From Bacteroidia bacterium (GTDB lineage: Bacteria > Bacteroidota > Bacteroidia > B-17B0 > Aurantibacillaceae), in the NCBI GenBank assembly GCA_016787445.1, contig JAEUTQ010000082.1, forward strand, positions 89,561 to 153,560: a DNA stretch of 64,000 bases, in the 5' to 3' direction. The notes beneath the pieces are model-generated. The model saw nothing but the letters and a program-made list of their open reading frames with translations. It was not told the DNA's origin and made no database searches. Shown in pieces: positions 51,474-60,218 of the stretch. Every line of letters begins with the position of its first letter. Position 1 is the first letter of the stretch. The translations under genes were made by a program, and so were the position numbers.

Positions 51474-52597
51474 ACAGGAACCTGTTTCTTACTCTTAACG
51501 ATATTCTCTACAAACTGATCAAATAAGTAACGGCTATCATAAGGTCCGGGACATGCTTCAGGGTGATATTGTACCGAAAACACAGGCTTGTTTTTTAAAC
51601 GGATGCCTTCAATGGTATTATCGTTCAGGTTAACATGCGTAGCTTCAATGTTAGGATTCGATGTTACATCTTCAGCTTTAATACTGAATCCATGATTTTG
51701 AGACGTAATTTCACATTTACCCGAAATCAAATTTTTAACCGGGTGATTGATACCACGATGACCGGCATGCATTTTATACGTTTTAATACCTTGCGATTCG
51801 GCCAACAGTTGATGCCCTAAACAAATTCCGAAAACCGGTTTACCCGAATCAACCACTTGTTTTACCAGGTTCATTTCTTCTTTCATGACACTTGGATCGC
51901 CGGGACCATTACTCAACATAAAGCCATCCGGATTAAAAGCTTCCATTTCCTTTAATGTTGTTTTCATTGGAAATACTTTAAGGTAGCATCCCCTTTCGGC
52001 TAAAGAACGTAAAATATTTTTCTTTACCCCGAAATCAATCACGGCAACTTTATGTGCTGATTTTGGATCACCAAATTCATAAGGCTGTTTTGTACAAACC
52101 TTAGAAGACAATTCCAATCCGGCCATGCTTGGCACTTTTGCCAGAATTTTCTTAAGGTCTTCGATATTGGTATTCTCAGAAGAAATGACACAATTCATTG
52201 CGCCTTTATCGCGAATATAACGTACAATAGCACGCGTATCTACTTCACTGATGGAAACGATACCGTCCTTTTCAAAATACTCTTGTAATGATTGCTGCGC
52301 GCGTTTACGGGAAAATCCATCATTAAACTTTTTGCAAACCATACCCGCAATTTTAATGCTATCACTTTCCACTTCCGACTCTTCGATACCGTAATTACCC
52401 ACATGAACATTGGTCATTACAACGATTTGTCCGTAATAACTTGGATCGGTAAAAATTTCCTGATAGCCGGTCATACCGGTATTAAAGCAGATTTCCCCCG
52501 TTGTAGTTCCTATTTTGCCGGCAGCTTTGCCTTCAAACACTTTTCCGTCTTCTAATAAAAGTATGGCTTTGGGGCGAGATTGGTATTTCAATTGCAT
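51470..52597 (-). CDS. carA: Carbamoyl phosphate synthase small subunit
   Basis: This is a 375-residue glutaminase subunit of carbamoyl phosphate synthase, supplying ammonia for pyrimidine and arginine synthesis. The N-terminal CPSase domain has FNTGMTGYQEIFTDPSYYGQ. The glutamine amidotransferase domain has the catalytic Cys in PVFGICLGHQLLAESQG and the His/Glu in FSVQYHPEACPGPYDS. The length is normal. No carB is in the window, so the subunits are not in one local operon. Confidence 0.96.
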   Translation of the reverse strand: MQLKYQSRPKAILLLEDGKVFEGKAAGKIGTTTGEICFNTGMTGYQEIFTDPSYYGQIVVMTNVHVGNYGIEESEVESDSIKIAGMVCKKFNDGFSRKRAQQSLQEYFEKDGIVSISEVDTRAIVRYIRDKGAMNCVISSENTNIEDLKKILAKVPSMAGLELSSKVCTKQPYEFGDPKSAHKVAVIDFGVKKNILRSLAERGCYLKVFPMKTTLKEMEAFNPDGFMLSNGPGDPSVMKEEMNLVKQVVDSGKPVFGICLGHQLLAESQGIKTYKMHAGHRGINHPVKNLISGKCEITSQNHGFSIKAEDVTSNPNIEATHVNLNDNTIEGIRLKNKPVFSVQYHPEACPGPYDSRYLFDQFVENIVKSKKQVPV

Positions 52598-52852
52598 TTT
52601 TTTAGAAGTTATATTCTAAAATGTAAAGGTCTGTATTAATGCCCGAAAAATAAAGGTTTGTTAATAGGTTTTTGAAAAGTAACATTCACAAGACCAAAAA
52701 AACCGGTTTGGCCAAAATTTCACGTTCTATTCTGTGAATTACGGTTTGATAATTAATATCATTTTATATTATGATTAGAGTCATTTTACTTATACTTGCC
52801 TAGTAAGTAATTTTATAATGTAAAAACACAACACACTAAAAAAACCTTAATT

Positions 52853-53428
52853 ATGAAAAAGAATACACTATCCATTTTAACTGTTAGCTCAATGTTATTA
52901 TTTGCAGCCTGCGGTTCATCAGAAAAAACCGAAGAGAAAACTGCATCCATGAACCCTCAGGAAACTACTAGTGAGCAGGCAACAGGGCAATCAGGTGTAG
53001 CAGACGATGTATCTGCAAAAAATATTGTACAAACCGCTATAGGCAGTAAAGATCATACAACCTTAGTAGCTGCAGTACAAGCGGCAGAATTGGTTGACGC
53101 TTTAAGTAATGCAGGGCCATTTACCGTATTTGCACCTACAAACGCAGCTTTTGATAAATTACCTGCAGGTACTGTAGATGGGCTATTAAAACCTGATAAA
53201 AAAGAAGATTTACAAGACATCTTACAATATCACGTTTCAATTGGTGTATTTCAGGCAGATGCTTTACAAGATGGACAATCAATTGGTCAGGCTAATGGCG
53301 GAAACATTAAAATTACCAAGAAAGACGGAAAAATTGTTGTGAACGGAACGGCTAATGTGGTGGCCTCTATTCCAACCAGTAACGGAGTAATTCATGTAAT
53401 TGATGCTGTGTTATTGCCGGGTAAATAG
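52853..53428 (+). CDS. Fasciclin-domain lipoprotein
   Basis: This is a 191-residue protein. The signal peptide and lipobox (MLLFAACGSSEKTEEK, Cys near residue 20) precede a Glu/Thr-rich linker. One FAS1 domain follows with the usual motifs: LVAAVQAAELVDALSNAGPF, TVFAPTNAAFDKLPAGT, LQYHVSIGVFQADAL and TSNGVIHVIDAVLLP. FAS1 domains mediate adhesion; here it should be on the envelope surface. It lies between carA and the nos locus with its own terminator. Confidence 0.92.
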   Translation: MKKNTLSILTVSSMLLFAACGSSEKTEEKTASMNPQETTSEQATGQSGVADDVSAKNIVQTAIGSKDHTTLVAAVQAAELVDALSNAGPFTVFAPTNAAFDKLPAGTVDGLLKPDKKEDLQDILQYHVSIGVFQADALQDGQSIGQANGGNIKITKKDGKIVVNGTANVVASIPTSNGVIHVIDAVLLPGK

Positions 53429-53444
53429 TTTATTTCTGCTTTAC

Positions 53445-53476
53445 AAAAAAGGCTTCTAATAAGGAAGCCTTTTTTG
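53445..53476. terminator. Bidirectional terminator between the fasciclin gene and nosY
   Basis: AAAAAAGGCTTC and GAAGCCTTTTTT form a 12-bp stem around TAATAAG, ending both the fasciclin gene (+) and the nos operon (-). Confidence 0.88.
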
Positions 53477-53501
53477 TTAGGTAAACATTTAAACACAAAT
53501 A

Positions 53502-54269
53502 TTACAAATCTTTGTGTTTAAACCTTCTTAAAGAAATTGCAAATGGAATAAGAATCCAAATTATTAAAGAAATAAGGGTGGTTATGAATCCAATATTAGT
53601 TCCGAAAAAATCTTTAAAAACCGCCCCAGTATAACCCATTAATGCCGATTCATCTAATCGCAATAAAACAGTAATTCGGCTTAAGTCTATTGGGTTTAAT
53701 CCGCTTATAATCATCATTGGTTTTTCTAAAGGGTAATCTGACAACTGAAACAATAAGAACAACACTAAACCGTCGAAAATTAATGCGAAATACAGCCAAA
53801 TTAAAATTGCTGCGCCAATACCTTTTGCTTTATCACGATTAATAACTGAAGCTAACATGGCGATGCCAACAAAAATAACTGAAAGAAAACACCCCACAAG
53901 CACCATTACATAACCTGTTGCGCTTGGCTCGTAAAACATAATTGGTAATCCAGTGCCAACCAAAAAAGCTAATGAAAGAGAAACAGACAAACCCGAGAAC
54001 AAACTAGACCAAATGTTTTTTCTTTTAAGGGGTTGGCTAACTAATAATTCAATGAATTCGGCACTATTATATATATAAATTGTTGAAAATATAATAGAGA
54101 CTAATGGAACGATAAACAAAATAAGGTTTAATAAACTTAATAAGCCTTTGGTTGAATTACCTTCTAAGCTAAACACACTAAATGAAATAATTAACAGCAA
54201 TAAAGTGTATGCCAAAACAATTTTACTACGTAAAATATCAATAATTACATATTTAATGACCTTATTCAT
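53502..54269 (-). CDS. nosY: Nitrous oxide reductase maturation ABC transporter permease NosY
   Basis: This is a 255-residue membrane protein with about six transmembrane helices (for example IVLAYTLLLLIISFSVFSL, LNLILFIVPLVSIIFSTIYI). It contains the NosY-type EFIELLVSQPLKRKNIWSSL segment. With NosF and NosD it forms the ABC complex that supplies sulfur to, or shapes, the CuZ site of NosZ. Its start overlaps the nosF end by 8 bases. It is the last gene of the operon. Confidence 0.9.
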   Translation of the reverse strand: MNKVIKYVIIDILRSKIVLAYTLLLLIISFSVFSLEGNSTKGLLSLLNLILFIVPLVSIIFSTIYIYNSAEFIELLVSQPLKRKNIWSSLFSGLSVSLSLAFLVGTGLPIMFYEPSATGYVMVLVGCFLSVIFVGIAMLASVINRDKAKGIGAAILIWLYFALIFDGLVLFLLFQLSDYPLEKPMMIISGLNPIDLSRITVLLRLDESALMGYTGAVFKDFFGTNIGFITTLISLIIWILIPFAISLRRFKHKDL

Positions 54270-54981
54270 GCGTAGCCTCCTTCAGCATTATTTTAGCAAT
54301 GGCCTTTGAAAGTTTTTGTTCGCCTGTTTCTTGTTTAAGCTCCTCAATCGTATTATGAAATTTTAGCTTCCCATCCTGCATAAATACAACTTGTGTAATT
54401 AAATCATCTAATTCACTTAATACATGTGATGTAATTAAAATGAGCTTTCCTTTCTGTTTTTCTTTATTGATTTTTTCCTTTAAAATTTCTGAGGAAACCG
54501 GATCGAGTCCAGCTGTTGGTTCATCTAAAATTAGCACCTCCGGATTAAATAAAAAGGCAAGAACAGCACTTACTTTTTGTCTGGTTCCGCCGGATAAAGT
54601 AGATAGGCGTTTATTTAACATTTTCGATAATTCAAAATTATGAATTAACTCCTCATCTAATTGTAACTGATCCGAATGGCGAATATCCTTCATCATTGAT
54701 ATTACCTGACCAATATTCATGTTATCCGGGTACCTGCCTATTTGAGGCATATATCCTATTTGAGATCTATACTTCCAATCAGGCGATATATTTTTATCGT
54801 TAAATAAAATCTGACCGCTGTCAGGCACTGCCATCCCAAGAATACTTTTAATCATGGTAGTTTTGCCACAGCCGTTAGGTCCTATTAAAGCAATACACTC
54901 TCCTTTAGAAAAATGTATTGAAACATCATCAAGGGCCTTTAGCTTACCAAATTTTTTCGATATGTTTTGAAGTTTAATCAC
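54262..54981 (-). CDS. nosF: Nitrous oxide reductase maturation ABC ATPase NosF
   Basis: This is a 239-residue ABC ATPase. Walker A is LIGPNGCGKTTMIKSILGM, Q-loop IGYMPQIGRYPDNMN, signature STLSGGTRQKVSAVL, Walker B EVLILDEPTAGLDPVSS and H-loop ITSHVLSE. All catalytic motifs are intact. It overlaps nosD by 4 bases (ATGA) and nosY by 8, so translation is coupled. It powers the NosDFY complex in CuZ assembly of nitrous oxide reductase. Confidence 0.94.
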   Translation of the reverse strand: MIKLQNISKKFGKLKALDDVSIHFSKGECIALIGPNGCGKTTMIKSILGMAVPDSGQILFNDKNISPDWKYRSQIGYMPQIGRYPDNMNIGQVISMMKDIRHSDQLQLDEELIHNFELSKMLNKRLSTLSGGTRQKVSAVLAFLFNPEVLILDEPTAGLDPVSSEILKEKINKEKQKGKLILITSHVLSELDDLITQVVFMQDGKLKFHNTIEELKQETGEQKLSKAIAKIMLKEATHE

Positions 54982-56222
54982 AATTCTAATGGTTTCATGC
55001 TGGGCGTTTCATCTTTTAGATTTTCGGGGGTTAATGAGGGTATCAGTTTTTCCGTCTTATCTAATAAAGATACCATGATACTCCGAAATAAAATCATTGC
55101 AGGCGGATTTTTTTCAATTATTACAGAATACATACTAATTGGTCGATAAGGAACATCACCAATTTTATCTCTGTTTAAATCATAGCCTTCATACTTATCC
55201 CAGTAATTTCCGTTAAAAGTATTTAAAACAAGTGTTCCATTGGTTCCAACGTCAAAAGTATTACCGAAAAAATTATTTGAGCTAACGGTCACATCCATGC
55301 AGCTGGCAAATATTTTTAATGCCCAACCGTTATTATGAAAGGTGTTTCTTTTTAAAGTAACTCGATTAGCTCCCTCCATAAAAATTCCCATAGTGTTTTT
55401 TATAAAACGATTACCTTCAATATAACTATCGGATATTTCTTTTAACAAAATTCCATATGCAGCATCTCCCCAGTTTTCGGAAAAAGTATTGTAGAACATT
55501 TTTACGCCATGACTGAACATAACCGCTACCCCTGCTCCATTTCCACTAAACACATTGGCAACATATGCGTCATCGTGTGAAAACATAAAGTGTAATCCAT
55601 AACGTAAATTACTAACCGAATGATTTCTCCAAATAACAGAATTTGTTACGAATTCGAAATAAATACCATCGCGGTGACCGGTAATTGTATTACCAATAAT
55701 TTGCATACTGTCACTTTTCCAACAATGTATGCCATTCCCAATCTGTTGTTCTTCTTTTCCAAAAGAAGTAAGCTTATTGTTCTTAATGATGCTTTTTTTT
55801 GAATACTGGGCATAAATACCAAAAAACGTATCGTCAAGAACATTATCGCTAACAGTGACGTAATTAGAATTATAAATTTTTATAGCTGCAGGATCGGTTA
55901 ACGATGCGTAGCCTGTGTGTTGTAATTTAAAACCGCTGAAAACTACATGCCAGGCTTTTATTGATACTATTTCGTATTTACCATCGCCGTCAAGCACAGG
56001 CATACCTTTACCTAAAACAACAACCGACTTATTTATTGTAATGTTTTTTTCATGGTATGTTCCGCTGGCAACAAGGATTGTATCGCCATCTTTCGACATA
56101 TCTATTGCACTCTGAATAGATTTGTTTGGAAACTGACTGCCAACCTTCCATGTTTTAGCACCGGAAATTTGAGGGAAAATTAAAAGGTGTAAAAAAGCGC
56201 AAAAAAATATGGCTGAACGCAT
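54978..56222 (-). CDS. nosD: Copper-site maturation protein NosD
   Basis: This is a 414-residue periplasmic beta-helix protein. The signal peptide (MRSAIFFCAFLHLLIFPQIS) is followed by parallel beta-helix repeats of the NosD/CASH type (IKIYNSNYVTVSDNVLDDTF, HRDGIYFEFVTNSVIWRNHS). The conserved C-terminal block FNGNYWDKYEGYDLNRDKIG with DVPYRP is diagnostic. It works with NosF and NosY in building the CuZ centre of NosZ. It begins 8 bases after the NosL fusion gene. Confidence 0.95.
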   Translation of the reverse strand: MRSAIFFCAFLHLLIFPQISGAKTWKVGSQFPNKSIQSAIDMSKDGDTILVASGTYHEKNITINKSVVVLGKGMPVLDGDGKYEIVSIKAWHVVFSGFKLQHTGYASLTDPAAIKIYNSNYVTVSDNVLDDTFFGIYAQYSKKSIIKNNKLTSFGKEEQQIGNGIHCWKSDSMQIIGNTITGHRDGIYFEFVTNSVIWRNHSVSNLRYGLHFMFSHDDAYVANVFSGNGAGVAVMFSHGVKMFYNTFSENWGDAAYGILLKEISDSYIEGNRFIKNTMGIFMEGANRVTLKRNTFHNNGWALKIFASCMDVTVSSNNFFGNTFDVGTNGTLVLNTFNGNYWDKYEGYDLNRDKIGDVPYRPISMYSVIIEKNPPAMILFRSIMVSLLDKTEKLIPSLTPENLKDETPSMKPLEL

Positions 56223-56230
56223 GAATTAAT

Positions 56231-57244
56231 TTATTTCGAGATATTACTCCAATTTACTTCTTCAGCGTTTATCGATTTTTTATAATGAACCATGCTGTCT
56301 CTTTGCGAAAAAGCAGCGACATTTCCACCCATTGGGCTTTTAAATTCTTCGCTCTTTAAAAATAGTGCATTTTTATGATTTATCAATTCGTGATTCTGAC
56401 AAAAATCTGTAAGGTAAATATCTTTTACGTCTTCAGATTTTACAGCTCCGTCTTTAATATCAGACAATAAACATTGTGCTTCATCGTATTTAAATACTTT
56501 GCCCTTTTTTGTTACAATCTCAGCACCAAAACGTGCATCGCTTATGGTCATTTTACAATAATCACAATTATCTTTTCCTATAACAATTGGTTCCTTTTCT
56601 GCTGAACAAGACACCAATGTTAAGCCTAAAATGAATACAGCAGCACTTATGTTTAGTTTATTTTCTTTTTTCATAATTCTTCTATCAATAATAACTCCGA
56701 AAAGCAACAATGCTCCCGATGCAATAAACAACCAGCCTCCTATATCTGGCATTGAATATGCTCCGAAATTAAGTAATTGTTTGAATCCAATTAATGGAGG
56801 TTGATACGCCATTCCCGGAACAATTATCGCTGCATTAGGATCAAGATTATGTCCATAATTATATTCCCATCTCCAAAAATCAACCATTGCAATTATACCA
56901 AAGCTGACAAACAACACTAGTAAAAGCCACATTAATTTTCTATGACGTAATAAGCCTACTATAATAAAAAAGACTGCAAAAAACATGATAATATATGGTA
57001 ATAACTTAAATTCAATAAAATCTTCGGTATGCAATGTTTTCATTCCTATATAATGGTTTAAGCCATTAATGATTTCAACGTTTCCTCCTATTTTATCCGG
57101 AAAAATCAATAACTGTAAACCTTCTGGATACTGAGGAGCATCTAAATCAATATACCACATGGGTACATATAATACAGCTATAAGAAGCAATCCTCCAAGA
57201 ACCAACATTGCACCAATCCATCCTTTAATTTTATTCGTTTTCAT
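56231..57244 (-). CDS. nosL: Membrane protein fused to NosL copper chaperone
   Basis: This is a 337-residue protein. The N-terminal 200 or so residues hold about four transmembrane helices (IGAMLVLGGLLLIAVLYVPM, LPYIIMFFAVFFIIVGLLRH, MWLLLVLFVSFGIIAMV, MPDIGGWLFIASGALLLFGV). A second hydrophobic stretch ending in a lipobox-like LTLVSCSAEK then leads to a NosL domain (IGKDNCDYCKMTISDARFGA, KYDEAQCLLSD) with the copper-binding Cys-x-x-Cys-x-Met. In most clade II nos clusters these are two genes. NosL delivers Cu(I) to NosZ. The start ATG at 57244 is preferred over 57265. Confidence 0.85.
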   Translation of the reverse strand: MKTNKIKGWIGAMLVLGGLLLIAVLYVPMWYIDLDAPQYPEGLQLLIFPDKIGGNVEIINGLNHYIGMKTLHTEDFIEFKLLPYIIMFFAVFFIIVGLLRHRKLMWLLLVLFVSFGIIAMVDFWRWEYNYGHNLDPNAAIIVPGMAYQPPLIGFKQLLNFGAYSMPDIGGWLFIASGALLLFGVIIDRRIMKKENKLNISAAVFILGLTLVSCSAEKEPIVIGKDNCDYCKMTISDARFGAEIVTKKGKVFKYDEAQCLLSDIKDGAVKSEDVKDIYLTDFCQNHELINHKNALFLKSEEFKSPMGGNVAAFSQRDSMVHYKKSINAEEVNWSNISK

Positions 57245-57337
57245 AATATAGATTTTATAATACAATTACCTTCCAAAAAAACCAACAAGGTAAATTTCAT
57301 CAGTAAACATCTATCCCTACTTGTTTTATAAGCAAGA

Positions 57338-57371
57338 CCATGTTTTAGGCTTAAAAAAAGCCATAACATGA
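57338..57371 (-). promoter_or_regulatory. Hairpin in the nosZ-nosL intergenic region
   Basis: CATGTTTTAGGCTT and AAGCCATAACATG (about 57339-57370 on the + strand) form an imperfect stem of 11-12 pairs. It lies about 47-78 bases after the nosZ stop, in a 172-base gap. It could be a processing or partial-termination site between nosZ and the accessory genes. Confidence 0.45.
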
Positions 57372-57416
57372 AAGATTTTACTCTTACATATTACAGCTTT
57401 AGATTTTTGTTAAAGA

Positions 57417-59414
57417 TTATTTTTTTGCTTTACTACCTTCACTTGCAGCCAGGTTTGTTCCGGTGCTGAAATGTAGAGGTGTGCTACTACCTGCCGGAGA
57501 TACCCTTACGTAACCCGTCATTTCCTGATGTAATGCGCTGCAGAAATCAGTACAGTACATTGGGCTAATTCCTACTTTGGTTGGAACCCACTTTAAAGTT
57601 TGAGTTTCACCCGGCATAATTAATAACTCTGCATTGGAAGCGCCTTTAATTGCAAATCCATGCGGAACATCCCAGTCTTGTTCAAGGTTAGTTACATGGA
57701 AATACACTTCATCACCTACTTTAATACCTTCAATGTTATCAGGAGTTAAGTGAGATCGAATGGCAGTCATATATACATGTACTTTATTTCCTTCACGAAC
57801 AACTTTAGCTTCTTTTTCACCCATTGCAACATATGGATGTTTATTTTCACCAATTTTAAAGATTTTAACCTGTTTGTCTTTAATAACACTTGCAGCACAT
57901 GCTTGAGCGTAGTGAGGTTCACCTATAGTTGGGAAGTCTAAAATCAATTGCATTTTATCACCACTGATATCATATAATTGAGCACTCTGAGATAATTCAG
58001 GACCGGTTGGTAAATAACGATCTTTAGTTATTTTGTTATAAGCAATAACATATTTAGCATTTGGAGTTTTTGTGTCTCCACCAGGAATACAAAGGTGACC
58101 AACAGAGTAGAATGTTGAAGCTCTGTCTAATACTTTTAAGTCTTTAATATTCCACTTAACCAATTCTGAAGAAACGAACATAGAGGTATAAGCATTTCCT
58201 TTACCGTCAAATTCTGTATGAAGAGGGCCTAAACCGGGTTTCTTTACTTCACCGTATAAAGCCGATTCATATTTAATCACCGGTATACCTTCGAAATCAC
58301 CGTCATAAGATTTAGCGGCAATAGCTTTTTGAATCTTATCAAAGCTAAATACAGGAATTAATGCTGCTAACTTACCGCTACCAACAATATATTCTCCTGT
58401 AGGATCAACGTCACAACCGTGCGGTGACTTAGGACAAGGAATAAAATAACAGATATCAGCCAATTCTTTTGAATCTAAAACAGTCACTTCAGTTTTAATC
58501 TCGCTGGTTGCGGAGTGCGTAACATCACTATAAACGTTATGAGCATACTTTACTGCTTGTTTTCGTCCTTTACCTGCTTTTAAATACTCTTCAGCTTTTT
58601 TCCAGTTAACTGCAAGGATAAAGTCTTTATCTCTCTGCGAAGCATTCACTTCTAATAAAGTACTTGCTTGTTCAGTATTATAACAAGAAAAGAAAAACCA
58701 ACCGTGAGAAACACCTTTACCTGCACGACTTAAGTCAAAATTAACGCCAGGACAAAGAATTTGGAATGCGATATCCATTTTACCATCTTCTTTACCAACA
58801 CTCACAAAACTCAAAGTTCCTTTAAAATTTTGCTTATAAGTATTAATTGGAACATCTCCGTTTGCGTCATCAGGAGGAACACTGAAACGTGTACCTGCAA
58901 CAACATATTCTGTATTCTCAGTAATGAAAGGAGAAGAGTGGTTACCGCCGCTATTCGGCAATTCAATAATTTCGTTTGTACGGAAGGTCGTCAAATCAAT
59001 GCGCGCAATACGAGGCGTATTATTAGCATTTCCAAATACCCAGCGTCCATCAATTTCACCTGCTGTTTTTGACAACTGCACATGGTGTAAATCATCCCAA
59101 GGAACAAAACCATGTGAAGTATTTAACATAGGCTTAGTTTCTTCGGAATACCCGTATCCCTTTTCAGGATCAGTTGAGAAAACAGGGATAACACGGAACA
59201 AACGTCCGGAAGGTAATCCGTAAACACTCATTTGGCCACTAAATCCACCACTCACGAAGTTATAGAATTCATCATATTTACCCGGTGCCACATAAGCTTT
59301 AACCGAAGCATCACCTGTTACAGCGTTTTCTACGCTTTTTGGCTTACAGGAAACCATACCCGCCACAGTGCATATTGCAGCTAAAGAAGCGATTTTATAA
59401 TTTATATTTTTCAT
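57417..59414 (-). CDS. nosZ: Nitrous oxide reductase, Sec-type (clade II) lipoprotein form
   Basis: This is a 665-residue copper enzyme that reduces N2O to N2, the last step of denitrification. The N-terminus is a Sec signal with lipobox (CTVAGMVSCKPKS), not a twin-arginine signal, which marks clade II. CuZ histidine segments are seen (DDLHHVQLS, GNHSSPFI, KSPHGCDVDPTGEYI, LGPLHTEFDG, GEPHYAQAC). The C-terminal cupredoxin domain has the CuA set in SPMYCTDFCSALHQEMTGYV (Cys, Cys, His, Met). The next gene upstream is a cytochrome c lipoprotein, a likely electron donor. Confidence 0.96.
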   Translation of the reverse strand: MKNINYKIASLAAICTVAGMVSCKPKSVENAVTGDASVKAYVAPGKYDEFYNFVSGGFSGQMSVYGLPSGRLFRVIPVFSTDPEKGYGYSEETKPMLNTSHGFVPWDDLHHVQLSKTAGEIDGRWVFGNANNTPRIARIDLTTFRTNEIIELPNSGGNHSSPFITENTEYVVAGTRFSVPPDDANGDVPINTYKQNFKGTLSFVSVGKEDGKMDIAFQILCPGVNFDLSRAGKGVSHGWFFFSCYNTEQASTLLEVNASQRDKDFILAVNWKKAEEYLKAGKGRKQAVKYAHNVYSDVTHSATSEIKTEVTVLDSKELADICYFIPCPKSPHGCDVDPTGEYIVGSGKLAALIPVFSFDKIQKAIAAKSYDGDFEGIPVIKYESALYGEVKKPGLGPLHTEFDGKGNAYTSMFVSSELVKWNIKDLKVLDRASTFYSVGHLCIPGGDTKTPNAKYVIAYNKITKDRYLPTGPELSQSAQLYDISGDKMQLILDFPTIGEPHYAQACAASVIKDKQVKIFKIGENKHPYVAMGEKEAKVVREGNKVHVYMTAIRSHLTPDNIEGIKVGDEVYFHVTNLEQDWDVPHGFAIKGASNAELLIMPGETQTLKWVPTKVGISPMYCTDFCSALHQEMTGYVRVSPAGSSTPLHFSTGTNLAASEGSKAKK

Positions 59415-59440
59415 ATTTAGAAAGGGGATTGTTTTAAAAA

Positions 59441-59938
59441 TTATTTTACTCCATCATTCTTTCTCATAAATTCAAGCAATTGACGAGCTTCATCATCAGA
59501 AAGACTTTGATTTGGCATACGAACTAAACAAAGCTCTAATTGAGCTTGAAGTTCAGGATCCTTATCGATCATGTCATTTGTATTGGTTATAAAATTCATC
59601 AACCAAGTTGGTGTACGGCGCTTTGATACGCCTGCCCAACCCGGACCAACCAACTTTTCATCCGTTAATTTATGGCAAGAAGAACATTTTACATCATATA
59701 CTTTAGTACCTGCATCCGCCATAGCAACATCTAACGTAGCGCCTACCTCTACATCTTTAAACTTACCCTCACCGCGTTCAGGGTCATAAGAAGGATTACC
59801 ATTATCTGCAGCCGGAGCAGCAGTTTCATTACTTGCCGCAGGGGCAGCAGCCGTTTGTTCTGTTGATTTATCGCCGCCACAAGAAACAATCAATAAACCA
59901 AGTATGCCAATAATGCTGGATGTGATTAATTTTTTCAT
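59441..59938 (-). CDS. Cytochrome c lipoprotein, probable electron donor to NosZ
   Basis: This is a 165-residue protein. The signal peptide and lipobox (LGLLIVSCGGDK) are followed by an Ala/Glu/Pro-rich linker. A single class I cytochrome c domain follows: haem motif VKCSSCHKLTDEKLVGPGWA and a late Met ligand region RMPNQSLSDDEARQLLEFM. Clade II nos clusters often encode such a cytochrome next to nosZ. The ATG at 59938 begins the signal; the frame is open to 60085. It is the first gene of the operon. Confidence 0.9.
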   Translation of the reverse strand: MKKLITSSIIGILGLLIVSCGGDKSTEQTAAAPAASNETAAPAADNGNPSYDPERGEGKFKDVEVGATLDVAMADAGTKVYDVKCSSCHKLTDEKLVGPGWAGVSKRRTPTWLMNFITNTNDMIDKDPELQAQLELCLVRMPNQSLSDDEARQLLEFMRKNDGVK

Positions 59939-59965
59939 TTTTATAAGGTTTAATTTAATTTGATT

Positions 59966-59994
59966 CAAAAGTACATATATTAAGTGAATACAAA
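59966..59994 (-). promoter_or_regulatory. Probable promoter of the nos operon
   Basis: On the minus strand TTTG (59991-59994), a 17-base spacer and TACTTTTG (59966-59973) match the Bacteroidota -33/-7 consensus, 28 bases before the cytochrome c start. I found no convincing FNR/CRP palindrome next to it. Confidence 0.5.
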
Positions 59995-60199
59995 GTATGA
60001 GAATCTTCATGAATTTGAATGACTTTTTAACTTTTTTTTCCAATTTAATGTTTAACATCACGAAAATTTGATTCAACAACATCAAAAAACCATTTGCTCA
60101 TTTTAAATTTAGATTTTTAGAACTGGTTTCTTAGTCAGATATTTTCATTTAGTAAATTTTTTATGATTGGAAGACTATATTTCTTAAAAAAGTTTATTT

Positions 60200-60207
60200 T
60201 AAATTTG
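60200..60207 (+). promoter_or_regulatory. -7 box of the 60219 membrane gene
   Basis: TAAATTTG followed by C matches TAnnTTTG and lies 11 bases before the ATG, implying a very short leader. No clear -33 element is seen. Confidence 0.4.
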
Positions 60208-60218
60208 CGTTTTAAATT

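Noticed and set aside
60068..60085. FNR-like box TTGAT...ATCAA upstream of the nos operon
   Set aside because: The half-sites are 8 bases apart instead of 4, so it does not fit FNR/CRP spacing.
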